Positions 24,951 through 32,815 of a stretch of DNA of 64,000 nt are shown here, piece after piece (position 1 is the first letter of the stretch; each line of letters opens with the position of its first letter). Origin of the DNA: Allocoprococcus sp004560705 (GTDB lineage Bacteria > Bacillota > Clostridia > Lachnospirales > Lachnospiraceae). Below the pieces are notes generated by a model, which saw nothing but the letters and a program-made list of their open reading frames with translations, did not search any database and was not told where the DNA came from. The stretch is taken from positions 3,763 to 67,762 of the forward strand of contig NZ_JBQHTK010000017.1 of the NCBI RefSeq assembly GCF_052065755.1, written 5' to 3'. A program made the translations under genes and the position numbers.

Positions 24951-25871
24951 ATGGGAGTTGAGTTACAGAGAATCGTGGAAAAAATGAAGTTGAAGAATCT
25001 GACACCGGAAGTGGATCTGACAAAACGTGAAGTAAAGATTCCGGATATCAACAGACCGGCACTTCAGCTGGCAGGTTTTTTTGATCATTTTGAGTCTCAG
25101 AGAGTGCAGATAATCGGATATGTGGAGTATACGTATCTGGAGACACTGTCAGAGGAGCAGAGAGAAAAGATCTATGTTACGTTGATGTCTTATGGCGTTC
25201 CTTGCTTCATTTTCTGTCGGGAATTGATGCCGGACAAAGTATTTCTTGAGAAAGCAGTGGAAACAGGGACTCCGGTGTTTATTACGGACAAGCCGACTTC
25301 GGCATTTACAGCGGAGATCATTCGCTGGTTGAACGTAGAACTTGCACCTTGCATTTCTATACACGGCGTTCTGGTTGAGGTGTATGGTGTCGGTGTCCTG
25401 ATTATGGGTGAAAGCGGAATTGGAAAGAGTGAGGCTGCGCTGGAACTGATCAAGAGAGGACATCGTCTTGTAACGGACGATGTGGTTGAAATCCATAAAG
25501 TCAGTGATGATACTCTGGTCGGAATGGCACCGAATATTACAAGACATTTTATTGAGCTGAGGGGAATCGGAATCATTGATGTGAAAACTTTGTTCGGTGT
25601 ACAGAGTGTGAAAGAAACACAGAATATCGATCTGGCGATTACGTTGGAAGACTGGAATAAGGATAAAGAGTACGACCGTCTTGGACTTACAGAAGAATAT
25701 ACGGAATTCCTGGGCAACCGCATTGTTTGCCATAGTATTCCGATTCGTCCGGGAAGAAATCTGGCAATTATCGTCGAGTCGGCAGCTGTCAACCATAGGC
25801 AGAAACAGATGGGGTATAACGCTGCTCAAGAATTATACCGGCGTGTTCAGGAAAATCTGCAAAAAAAGTAA
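24951..25871 (+). CDS. hprK: HPr kinase/phosphorylase
   Basis: About 306 residues. HprK phosphorylates HPr on Ser46 and dephosphorylates it, the central switch of carbon catabolite control in Firmicutes. Start at 24951 has AAGGAG at 8 nt; upstream in-frame codons overlap uvrC. Features: P-loop GESGIGKSE (about 153-161), catalytic His in VEVYGVGVLI region's upstream SIHGV, LVTDDVVEI, and the signature LRGIGIIDVKTLFG (about 204-217). It is followed after 25 bp by a ROK glucokinase, a fitting metabolic pairing. Confidence 0.97.
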   Translation: MGVELQRIVEKMKLKNLTPEVDLTKREVKIPDINRPALQLAGFFDHFESQRVQIIGYVEYTYLETLSEEQREKIYVTLMSYGVPCFIFCRELMPDKVFLEKAVETGTPVFITDKPTSAFTAEIIRWLNVELAPCISIHGVLVEVYGVGVLIMGESGIGKSEAALELIKRGHRLVTDDVVEIHKVSDDTLVGMAPNITRHFIELRGIGIIDVKTLFGVQSVKETQNIDLAITLEDWNKDKEYDRLGLTEEYTEFLGNRIVCHSIPIRPGRNLAIIVESAAVNHRQKQMGYNAAQELYRRVQENLQKK

Positions 25872-25896
25872 TTAGATAAAAGAAGGAGAAAAGAAA

Positions 25897-26832
25897 ATGA
25901 ATTATTGTTTTGGAGTTGACATTGGAGGAACGACAATCAAAATGGGATTGTTCCAGTTTGATGGAAAGATGGTTGATAAATGGGAAATCAAGACCAGAAC
26001 GGAGAACGCAGGGGAAGCAATTCTTCCGGATGTTACAAAAGCAATTAATAAGAAAATGATGGAGTTTGGACTTGAGAAACAGCAGATTCTCGGAATCGGG
26101 CTTGGAATTCCGGCACCGGTCACAGAAGACGGGATTGTGCCGAATACCGCAAATCTCGGATGGGGATACAAGGAAGTGAAGCGTGAGTTGGAGGAACTGA
26201 CCGGAATCCATGTTGCTACGGGAAATGATGCCAATGTAGCTGCGTTGGGAGAAATGTGGCTCGGTGGAGGCCAGGGACATCGCAACATGGTCATGGTTAC
26301 GCTCGGAACCGGCGTAGGTGGAGGAGTCATTATCAACGGTGAGTGTGTGATAGGAAAGCATGGAGCAGGCGGTGAAATAGGACACATTTGTGTGAATTAT
26401 GAAGAGACGGAACCCTGCGGATGTGGTAACAGAGGATGTCTGGAACAATACGCATCAGCGACGGGGATTGTTAGACTTGCCCGGAAACGTCTTGCGCAAG
26501 ACGAGGAGCCGAGTTTGCTGCGTGATGTTACGGAACTCAGTGCAAAAGAAGTGTTTGATGCTGTAAAAAAAGATGACAAGGCAGCAATTGAAGTCGCAAA
26601 AGAGTTTGGAAAATATCTGGGATATGCACTTGCCAATCTTGCGGCAGCATGTGATCCTGCAGTCATTGTAATTGGGGGAGGAGTATCAAGAGCCGGAGAA
26701 ATCCTTTTCGACTATATCGAGGGGCCATTTAAGGAAAGAGCATTCTTCGCAAACAGGGAAACACAGTTTGCTCTTGCACAGCTCGGAAATGATGCAGGAA
26801 TCTGTGGGGCGGCTAAGATGATCCTTAAATAA
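25897..26832 (+). CDS. ROK-family glucokinase
   Basis: 311 residues. Phosphorylates glucose to glucose-6-phosphate. ATP-binding DIGGTTIKMG at residues 7-16, sugar-binding NDANVAALGE (about 110), VTLGTGVGGGVIING, EIGHICV with the catalytic/zinc His, and the ROK zinc signature CGCGNRGCLEQYAS. AAGGAG lies 8 nt before the ATG. Directly follows hprK, so sugar phosphorylation and catabolite control appear co-expressed. Often called glcK. Confidence 0.95.
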   Translation: MNYCFGVDIGGTTIKMGLFQFDGKMVDKWEIKTRTENAGEAILPDVTKAINKKMMEFGLEKQQILGIGLGIPAPVTEDGIVPNTANLGWGYKEVKRELEELTGIHVATGNDANVAALGEMWLGGGQGHRNMVMVTLGTGVGGGVIINGECVIGKHGAGGEIGHICVNYEETEPCGCGNRGCLEQYASATGIVRLARKRLAQDEEPSLLRDVTELSAKEVFDAVKKDDKAAIEVAKEFGKYLGYALANLAAACDPAVIVIGGGVSRAGEILFDYIEGPFKERAFFANRETQFALAQLGNDAGICGAAKMILK

Positions 26833-26870
26833 GTACATATGGAAAGCAGAAGAAACAAGTTTGATAGTTA

Positions 26871-26916
26871 AAAAAGGGACGTAACACGCAATGATAATTC
26901 GTGTTACGTCCCTTTT
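26871..26916. terminator. Bidirectional terminator between glucokinase and PBP genes
   Basis: aaaagggacgtaacacg (26872-26888) / cgtgttacgtcccttt (26900-26915), a 13-bp perfect core with A and T tails on both sides. Confidence 0.93.
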
Positions 26917-26932
26917 GATATTTTGGATTATT

Positions 26933-29521
26933 CTATTGATCTGATGTGCCTGGGTCTGTTGGAGTGGTTGGATCCGTCGGAGTAGTAGGCTCTGTCGGAG
27001 TGGTAGGCTCTGTCGGAGTGGTAGGCTCTGTTGGGGTGGGCGTTCCACCGCCATTGCCGCTGCTATTTCCTCCATTTCCACTTCCATTTCCGCCGTTTCC
27101 GCTGTTTCCGCCGTTTCCGCTTCCTCCTCCATCATCCGGATTCTCAGAATCATCCGGTTCTTCGGGCTCTTCGGGTTCTACCGGCTCGTGTCCCGGACAA
27201 GTTTCCGTCGGATAAGTGCCCGGAGCAAACCATTCTGTCATGGAAGGACATTCATCAGATAAAGCAAGTAGTCCGGTCTCAGTACAGATGGTTCTTCTTA
27301 CCAGAGAAGATGGCATTGTGAAATCTTTATAGGCCAGACCAAGGGCGCTGTTAATTCTATCCATAATATTGGACCAGATTCGCACGTGGTAGTACCAGCT
27401 TGTGTCACTGAGCGATTGGTTGTTATCATATCCCATCCAGATGGAACAGGTATAATAAGGTGTATATCCGGCAAACCATAGATCCTTATTATCAGAAGTT
27501 GTACCGGTTTTTCCGGCTGCCGGCATATTTTCAAGCTGGGCATACGGTGCTGCAGTACCCTTTGTTACAACATCTTCCATCGCGAGTGTCAGGAGGGCAG
27601 CAGTCGTATCTTTGATGATGGTTTTCGATTCGTTTTTGGTATTATCAATCAGCACATTACCGTCATGATCCAGTACTTTTGTGTAAAGAATCGGCTTATT
27701 ATAGACGCCGCCGTTGGCGATTGCGGCATAAGCGGCGGTCAGTTCATAATTGTATACACCGTGTGATACACCACCAAGCGCAAGGGATTCTACCATATCC
27801 TTATCTTTCGAAAGAGTGGTGATACCGAATTTCTCTACATATTCATAGCCAAGTGAAACGGAAATTTCGTTGATCACTTTTACGGCGATAACGTTCATAG
27901 ACTGTTCAATTGCTTTCCGAAGCGTTACCGCACCGCGGTAGGAATCGCCCCACCAGTTGTGAACCTGCTTGTCTGGATTGGATTGATAGTAATATGGCTC
28001 GTCCACTTCGACATCTGCAAGAGTCTTACCTGCACTGTCGAGGGCCGGTGCGTAAACAGCAAGAATCTTAAAGCAGGAACCGGCCTGACGAGTCGTGCCG
28101 TAAGCACGGTTCAGTCCACGGTTTGTGGTTTTCTCGCCACGCCCTCCGACCATTGCTTTAATATGACCGTTGCTTTGGTCAATGATACAGACAGAAGCCT
28201 GTGGCTGCGGAGCGAGATTCACGTATTCATCATAGGTATCTCCCTCCTGGGCGATGCTTGCCTTAAAAGCTTCGATGTGTTGGTAAGCTTCCTCTTTTGA
28301 ACTATATAAATACTTGGAATCCACACCATTATATTGCTTTACATTTCCTACGGAATAGTTTTCCTGTGTCTGCGCTTCATCTGCCCTGGTGACGGTCAAT
28401 GCGTAGTCTAGATCCCAGGTCGTTTTCGATGGGAAATTGTCATCGTTGTTGAGCTCATCGTCACAGATTCCCTGAATCGTCAGATTCTGAGTTGTGTAAA
28501 TGCTGAGACCGCCGCTGTAAATCGCGTTGTAAGCCTGAGTCTCTGTATAGCCGAGACCATCGGCGGAGGTCAAATCATCCATCAGCTGGTCGATCAGTGC
28601 ATCAACAAAATAAGAAGTAACACGTGTTTCTTCCAAAACCTGGGTGTTCACCGTTTGAATTCGGGAGTAAACATCATCGGCCAGTGCCTCATCGTGTTCA
28701 GCTTGATCAATATACCCTTGTTCCAACATATTGTCCAGCACTTTCTTCCGACGTTCTGCATTTTTCTCTGGGTTCGTGATTGGGTTATAACCACCCGGAC
28801 TCTTGGTAATTGCAGCAATCGTTGCGCATTCGGAAAGCGTTAGATCGGATACATCCTTGCCAAAATAACGTTTGGCTGCAGCTTGTACTCCCAATGTGTT
28901 CTGACCAAGGTTAATGGTATTGAGATAACTTTCAAGAATCTCTTCCTTACTCAGCTGCTTTTCAAGCTGCAGGGCAAGATACTGTTCCTGCAATTTACGT
29001 TCAACCTTTTCCAACTGACTTTCATTAATGAAGTCTGGAAATACATTGTTCTTAATAAGCTGCTGGGTAATTGTACTGGCTCCTTCCGAAAAATGTCCGC
29101 TTGTAAGTCCTACTACAGCAGCTCGAAGAATTCCCTGGGGGTCAATCCCGTTGTGCTGATAAAACCGGGAGTCTTCGACAGCAACAAATGCATGCTGAAG
29201 ATCTTCCGGAATTTCATCGATTGTCACATAAACGCGGTTGGAACCGGCCTGCTTGAAATCTTCGATGATCGTTGCATTGTCATCCGCATAGGCAACAGAA
29301 GTATATCCCTCTGGTTTGATGCTGGAAGGAGTAATCTCCGGTGCATTATCAATGATTCGTTTTACCAGAAGCCCGGCACCTGCTGCGCCTGCGATACATA
29401 CAACGGCAATACAGAGTAAAAAACCTTTAAATAGGCGCACACCTATTTTTTTCTTTCGCATATTTGCTTTGGAAGTAATATTTTTTTGCTTTTTAGAAGC
29501 GCTTCTTTTTCCATAATTCAT
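26933..29521 (-). CDS. Class A penicillin-binding protein (transglycosylase/transpeptidase)
   Basis: About 862 residues; AAGGAGG 8 nt before the ATG at 29521. Builds and cross-links peptidoglycan outside the membrane. A basic cytoplasmic N-terminus precedes one TM helix (about 31-53). GT51 domain: VAVEDSRFYQHNGIDPQGILRA and STITQQLIKN. Transpeptidase domain: SCFK (Ser-x-x-Lys), SMN, and KTGTTSDNKD. The C-terminus is a low-complexity tail, first Glu/Pro/Asp, then Gly-Asn-Ser repeats, then TEPTTP hexads. The active-site box has a Cys next to Ser. Convergent with the glucokinase gene. Confidence 0.96.
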   Translation of the reverse strand: MNYGKRSASKKQKNITSKANMRKKKIGVRLFKGFLLCIAVVCIAGAAGAGLLVKRIIDNAPEITPSSIKPEGYTSVAYADDNATIIEDFKQAGSNRVYVTIDEIPEDLQHAFVAVEDSRFYQHNGIDPQGILRAAVVGLTSGHFSEGASTITQQLIKNNVFPDFINESQLEKVERKLQEQYLALQLEKQLSKEEILESYLNTINLGQNTLGVQAAAKRYFGKDVSDLTLSECATIAAITKSPGGYNPITNPEKNAERRKKVLDNMLEQGYIDQAEHDEALADDVYSRIQTVNTQVLEETRVTSYFVDALIDQLMDDLTSADGLGYTETQAYNAIYSGGLSIYTTQNLTIQGICDDELNNDDNFPSKTTWDLDYALTVTRADEAQTQENYSVGNVKQYNGVDSKYLYSSKEEAYQHIEAFKASIAQEGDTYDEYVNLAPQPQASVCIIDQSNGHIKAMVGGRGEKTTNRGLNRAYGTTRQAGSCFKILAVYAPALDSAGKTLADVEVDEPYYYQSNPDKQVHNWWGDSYRGAVTLRKAIEQSMNVIAVKVINEISVSLGYEYVEKFGITTLSKDKDMVESLALGGVSHGVYNYELTAAYAAIANGGVYNKPILYTKVLDHDGNVLIDNTKNESKTIIKDTTAALLTLAMEDVVTKGTAAPYAQLENMPAAGKTGTTSDNKDLWFAGYTPYYTCSIWMGYDNNQSLSDTSWYYHVRIWSNIMDRINSALGLAYKDFTMPSSLVRRTICTETGLLALSDECPSMTEWFAPGTYPTETCPGHEPVEPEEPEEPDDSENPDDGGGSGNGGNSGNGGNGSGNGGNSSGNGGGTPTPTEPTTPTEPTTPTEPTTPTDPTTPTDPGTSDQ
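26952..27041. repeat. Five 18-bp tandem repeats encoding the PBP tail
   Basis: Unit ggctctgtcggagtggta at 26952-26969, 26970-26987, 26988-27005, 27006-27023 and 27024-27041; the third and fourth are identical. Each encodes a TxPTTP hexad. Such arrays change copy number by slippage; it is in-frame and not a CRISPR. Confidence 0.9.
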
Positions 29522-29674
29522 GAACATTGCCTCCTTCATATTGATTTATTATAGCAAATATACCAATCTAAATAAAGCGAAAAATAAAAACTTCCTTATT
29601 ACCTATGAGAAAATTAAGAAAAACTTCCGAATTCTTGTCGAATCGTGTTGATTTGTAATATTTTTGTAATTGTC

Positions 29675-29703
29675 TTGCATCTGGTAATCAGGATTTGTAT
29701 ACT
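29675..29703 (+). promoter_or_regulatory. Promoter of yigZ
   Basis: -35 TTGCAT (29675-29680), 17-bp spacer, -10 TATACT (29698-29703). A second TATAAT lies at 29715-29720 but has no well-spaced -35. Confidence 0.6.
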
Positions 29704-29746
29704 TGTCATAGGAATTATAATTTGCAGATGAAGGAAAAGAATAAGG

Positions 29747-30406
29747 ATGCTTAAGAAATATAGGACAGTGTTTGAAGGAAGCGAAGGCGAAATTACGGAA
29801 AAAAAGTCCAGATTTATTGCTACGGTTTTGCCGGTGCACAGTGAGGAAGAGGCGATTGGTTTTATCGAGCAGATGAGAAAGAAATACTGGAATGCAACGC
29901 ATAACTGTTTTGCTTATGTGATCGGAGAACATTTCGAGATCCAACGGTGCAGTGATGATGGAGAACCTGGCGGAACAGCAGGGAAACCGATGCTGGATGT
30001 CCTGATGGGAGAAGAGCTTCATGATACGGCAGTCGTGGTGACACGGTATTTCGGTGGGACCCTTTTGGGAACCGGAGGTTTGGTGAGGGCTTATCAGGCC
30101 GCAACGAAAGCCGGTCTGTTGGCGAGCACTGTGATTACAAAATACCTTGGGAAAGAATATGTGATCGGGACAGATTATACGGGACTTGGAAAGATCCAGT
30201 ACATTCTGGCACAACGTAAACTTTTTGTGCGAGATACGGAATATACGGACAGTGTTAAGATTCATGTTCTGATTCCGGAGGTGGAGGAACGGGAAGTGTT
30301 GGCTGAGATTACGGAAGGAACAAACGGACAGGCGAAGCTGGAATCCGGTGATATGTGTTATTTCGCGGATATTGACGGGAAGATTGAGATATTTCCGATT
30401 GGATAA
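29747..30406 (+). CDS. yigZ: YigZ/IMPACT family protein
   Basis: 219 residues. N-terminal IMPACT domain with KKSRFIATVLPV, ATHNCFAYVIG, SDDGEPGGTAGKPML and the diagnostic VVTRYFGGTLLGTGGLVRAY, followed by a C-terminal ferredoxin-like DUF1949 domain. IMPACT relatives in eukaryotes modulate GCN2; the bacterial role is uncertain, with ribosome or stress links suggested for the family. Monocistronic, with its own promoter and terminator. Confidence 0.93.
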   Translation: MLKKYRTVFEGSEGEITEKKSRFIATVLPVHSEEEAIGFIEQMRKKYWNATHNCFAYVIGEHFEIQRCSDDGEPGGTAGKPMLDVLMGEELHDTAVVVTRYFGGTLLGTGGLVRAYQAATKAGLLASTVITKYLGKEYVIGTDYTGLGKIQYILAQRKLFVRDTEYTDSVKIHVLIPEVEEREVLAEITEGTNGQAKLESGDMCYFADIDGKIEIFPIG

Positions 30407-30436
30407 AAAAGAGATTGAATAACGCTGCTTTGAAGT

Positions 30437-30472
30437 AAAATGCTGGTCACATAAGTGACCAGCATTCTTTAT
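30437..30472. terminator. Bidirectional terminator between yigZ and hpf
   Basis: aatgctggtcac (30439-30450), 4-nt loop, gtgaccagcatt (30455-30466): perfect 12-bp stem with T-rich tails on both strands. Confidence 0.92.
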
Positions 30473-30489
30473 ACTATATTCGATTATGT

Positions 30490-31029
30490 TTATTGAAATT
30501 CAGGTTCAATCAGTCCGTAAGTACCATTCTTTCTCTTATATACAACATTGACTTCATCAGTCTCTGCGTTGCTGAACACGTAGAAGTTGTGTCCGAGAAG
30601 TTCCATCTGGATGCAGGCATCTTCCGGGAACATCGGTTTGATTCCGAAGCGCTTTGTGCGGACGATCTGGATTTCTTCCGGATTCGGTTCGGCATTGGTC
30701 TCTTCATCGATGAATTCCTGGCGGAAGTCATGTCCACCCTGATGTTTGGCAATGAGTTTCGTTTTATACTTTCGAAGCTGGCGCTCGATAATCTCTTCTA
30801 CTAAATCGATGGATACGTACATATCACTGCTTACCTGTTCAGAGCGGATAATGTTGCCCTTGACAGGGATTGTGACCTCGATTTTCTGACGTTCCTTTTC
30901 GACACTTAAGGTTACGATGATTTCTGTTTCAGGAGTAAAATACCTTTCAAGCTTCCCAAGCTTCTGTTCTACGGCCTGTCTGAGACCTGGTGTGATTTCG
31001 ATGTTTCTTCCGCTAATGATAAATTTCAT
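30490..31029 (-). CDS. hpf: Ribosome hibernation-promoting factor, long form
   Basis: About 179 residues. The N-terminal ~100 residues are the 30S-binding beta-alpha-beta-beta-beta-alpha fold (MKFIISGRNIEITPGLRQ; KIEVTIPVKGNIIRSEQ); a linker leads to the C-terminal dimerisation domain (QIVRTKRFGIKPMFPEDA; LLGHNFYVFSNAETDEVNVVYKRKNGTYGLIEP). The long form dimerises 70S ribosomes into inactive 100S particles in stationary phase. AAGGAG is 9 nt before the ATG at 31029. A TATAAT promoter and a small leader hairpin lie upstream. Confidence 0.97.
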   Translation of the reverse strand: MKFIISGRNIEITPGLRQAVEQKLGKLERYFTPETEIIVTLSVEKERQKIEVTIPVKGNIIRSEQVSSDMYVSIDLVEEIIERQLRKYKTKLIAKHQGGHDFRQEFIDEETNAEPNPEEIQIVRTKRFGIKPMFPEDACIQMELLGHNFYVFSNAETDEVNVVYKRKNGTYGLIEPEFQ

Positions 31030-31093
31030 ACAGCTCAACTCCTTTTGTTTGTATTTCCTATGCAGGGTGCCGGACGCACCTCATAAGAGCATT

Positions 31094-31119
31094 CCATAGA
31101 ATAGAATCACTGTTCTATG
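31094..31119 (-). other. Leader hairpin in the hpf 5' UTR
   Basis: catagaa / ttctatg, 7 bp perfect, just downstream of the hpf promoter start on the minus strand. Could affect stability or regulation of the hpf message; not tested. Confidence 0.4.
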
Positions 31120-31130
31120 AATCTATAAAT

Positions 31131-31160
31131 ATTATACTCTATTTCACTATGGACATGCAA
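31131..31160 (-). promoter_or_regulatory. Promoter of hpf
   Basis: Minus strand: -35 TTGCAT (31155-31160), 18-bp spacer, perfect -10 TATAAT (31131-31136). Confidence 0.7.
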
Positions 31161-31182
31161 TGAAAAAAGAATAAATTTTGGC

Positions 31183-31794
31183 TTAATGAATGGAGCGGAT
31201 TACTTCGACCCGGGATATATCGCCGTTATGCATCTTTGCCACACGGAGCCCAAAATTATCGAAATAGGTACATGCACCGACTCCAATCTCGGTCTGTTCT
31301 TCCTCAAATCGCTTATGGAGTACATCCCGAAGTGTCTGATTGTCCTCACATGGAATATGTACATGGATGATGGAGTTTACATGCTTTGCCTTTGAGGTAG
31401 CCCGGAAGATCACTCGCTCGGATTCATCGAATTCCACAAACAGGAATTTACGTGTTGCAAAGAGAATCGCGATGGAAATCACGCCGATCAGGGTGGCAAC
31501 CGGATTAGAGTGTTCTACGATGATTTGTCGTGCAATGGCAAAAAGCAGAACTTCAAATACGGTTGAAGGTGTCTGCTGATAGAGCATTCGTATCATTTCG
31601 ACACCAATGATCAGGCTCAGACAGTTTTCCAGAAGATCACTGTAGTTCGGATACATGTCAAAATTCGGGATATTTTTCAATGACATCGCGAGCTTTACAG
31701 CAACAAGTATAATGCTGACTGTAAGCACGACCGAGATGAAAATCTCCAGAAATGAAGACATTTTCCTTAAAATTGCGGTAGCATACTTTTTCAT
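31183..31794 (-). CDS. PsiE-like membrane protein
   Basis: 203 residues. Four hydrophobic helices lie in residues 10-125 (VVLTVSIILVAVKLAMSL; CLSLIIGVEMIRMLYQ; VFEVLLFAIARQIIVEH; PVATLIGVISIAILFATRKF). The ...IRMLYQQTP...EVLLFAIARQIIV... arrangement matches the phosphate-starvation-inducible PsiE fold. A soluble C-terminal region of ~75 residues follows (VIFRATSKAKHVNSIIHV onward), possibly a small ligand-binding domain absent from short PsiE proteins. Function unknown; no phosphate-regulon box was seen. Confidence 0.75.
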   Translation of the reverse strand: MKKYATAILRKMSSFLEIFISVVLTVSIILVAVKLAMSLKNIPNFDMYPNYSDLLENCLSLIIGVEMIRMLYQQTPSTVFEVLLFAIARQIIVEHSNPVATLIGVISIAILFATRKFLFVEFDESERVIFRATSKAKHVNSIIHVHIPCEDNQTLRDVLHKRFEEEQTEIGVGACTYFDNFGLRVAKMHNGDISRVEVIRSIH

Positions 31795-31848
31795 ACATTT
31801 CCCCCTTATGAAATAAATTGATTGATAATTTCATTCTATCGAATAAAC

Positions 31849-31912
31849 AAAGAACTGTAAAGGAGAATTTACTGGAAACTAGTCCGGTTCTTACTCTTTT
31901 ACAGTTCTTTTA
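31849..31912 (-). terminator. Terminator downstream of the PAP2 gene
   Basis: aaagaactgtaaa (31849-31861) / tttacagttcttt (31898-31910), 13-bp perfect stem with a ~36-nt loop; the minus strand continues into a T-rich tail (tttgttta). Confidence 0.65.
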
Positions 31913-31918
31913 TTTCTT

Positions 31919-32815
31919 TTATAAATATTTCATTTTTCGACTGAATATCCAGGGATATACGAAAATCACCCAGAAAATGATAATGCCATACTGAATCATT
32001 TCGCCAATCAGAGTGCTCCCAAGAAGGATTTTCAGCACCAGCTTCAAAACGACTGTCAGTGCAAGCCCGACCACATAGCGGAGCAGAAGTACGTTCCGGG
32101 AAGGGTTATTTGCCTTCGGGGAGAAGCGGAGCGTTTTATTTTCCAGATACCAGCCTGCGGCAAAGCCGAGTGCGGCGCCGGATGCTTTGAAACAATCGGT
32201 CACGTAACGATACTCGATCGTTTGGTTTCTATAAAGGTACGCGGACTGGATGCAGACCAGTGCGGCTGCCAATATAATGATCAGGGTGATGATACCGGTC
32301 CATTTCGAATTGGAAGTGAAGCGTTCCAGGTATTTCCGCGTAAACCAGGCAAAGAAGAGTGATATCACCATAGCAGTGATCACGTCCTTCGGCGTATGGC
32401 ATCCCAGGTACATCCGTGAGAATCCGATCAGAAGAAATGTAAGCACGAAAATACATTTCCAGTACCATTTTTCGGCGTTGATGGCAAGTGTCGCAAAGAG
32501 GCTTGTTCCGCTCTGTGTGTGCCCGCTGGGAAAGGAGTACCCTGTGGCAGCCGGGATGGAACTTTCCACAGCTTTAAATTCCGGATCCAGTACCCAAGGA
32601 CGCGGGATCCGGAACGTAATCTTCAGGCTTTGCACAAGAAGTCCTGCGCATAAATAGTTGAATCCGATCTGAACGGCCAGCTTCTTGTCGATACACCAGT
32701 ACAGTGCACAGATGACAGCGATGATGACCAGCTCCTGCGCGAGAAACGTGATGAGCTGGAAAATCGTGTCAAGAAGCGGGGTACGTATTCTGGAAAGTGT
32801 CCATAAAAAACTCAT
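31919..32815 (-). CDS. PAP2-family membrane phosphatase
   Basis: 298 residues with about seven membrane helices. Phosphatase motifs: SFPSGHTQSG (PSGH) and LGCHTPKDV (SRxxxxxHxxxD relative: FSRMYLGCHTPKD), the latter carrying the nucleophilic His and Asp; the first motif KxxxxxxRP is visible as KITFRIPRP. Likely dephosphorylates undecaprenyl pyrophosphate, phosphatidylglycerophosphate or a similar lipid. Its start codon overlaps the stop of typA (TAATG), so the two are translationally coupled on the minus strand. Confidence 0.92.
   Translation of the reverse strand: MSFLWTLSRIRTPLLDTIFQLITFLAQELVIIAVICALYWCIDKKLAVQIGFNYLCAGLLVQSLKITFRIPRPWVLDPEFKAVESSIPAATGYSFPSGHTQSGTSLFATLAINAEKWYWKCIFVLTFLLIGFSRMYLGCHTPKDVITAMVISLFFAWFTRKYLERFTSNSKWTGIITLIIILAAALVCIQSAYLYRNQTIEYRYVTDCFKASGAALGFAAGWYLENKTLRFSPKANNPSRNVLLLRYVVGLALTVVLKLVLKILLGSTLIGEMIQYGIIIFWVIFVYPWIFSRKMKYL

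Noticed and set aside
26946..27041. Regular repeats considered as a CRISPR array
   Set aside because: Units are contiguous 18-mers without spacers and encode the PBP tail in frame.
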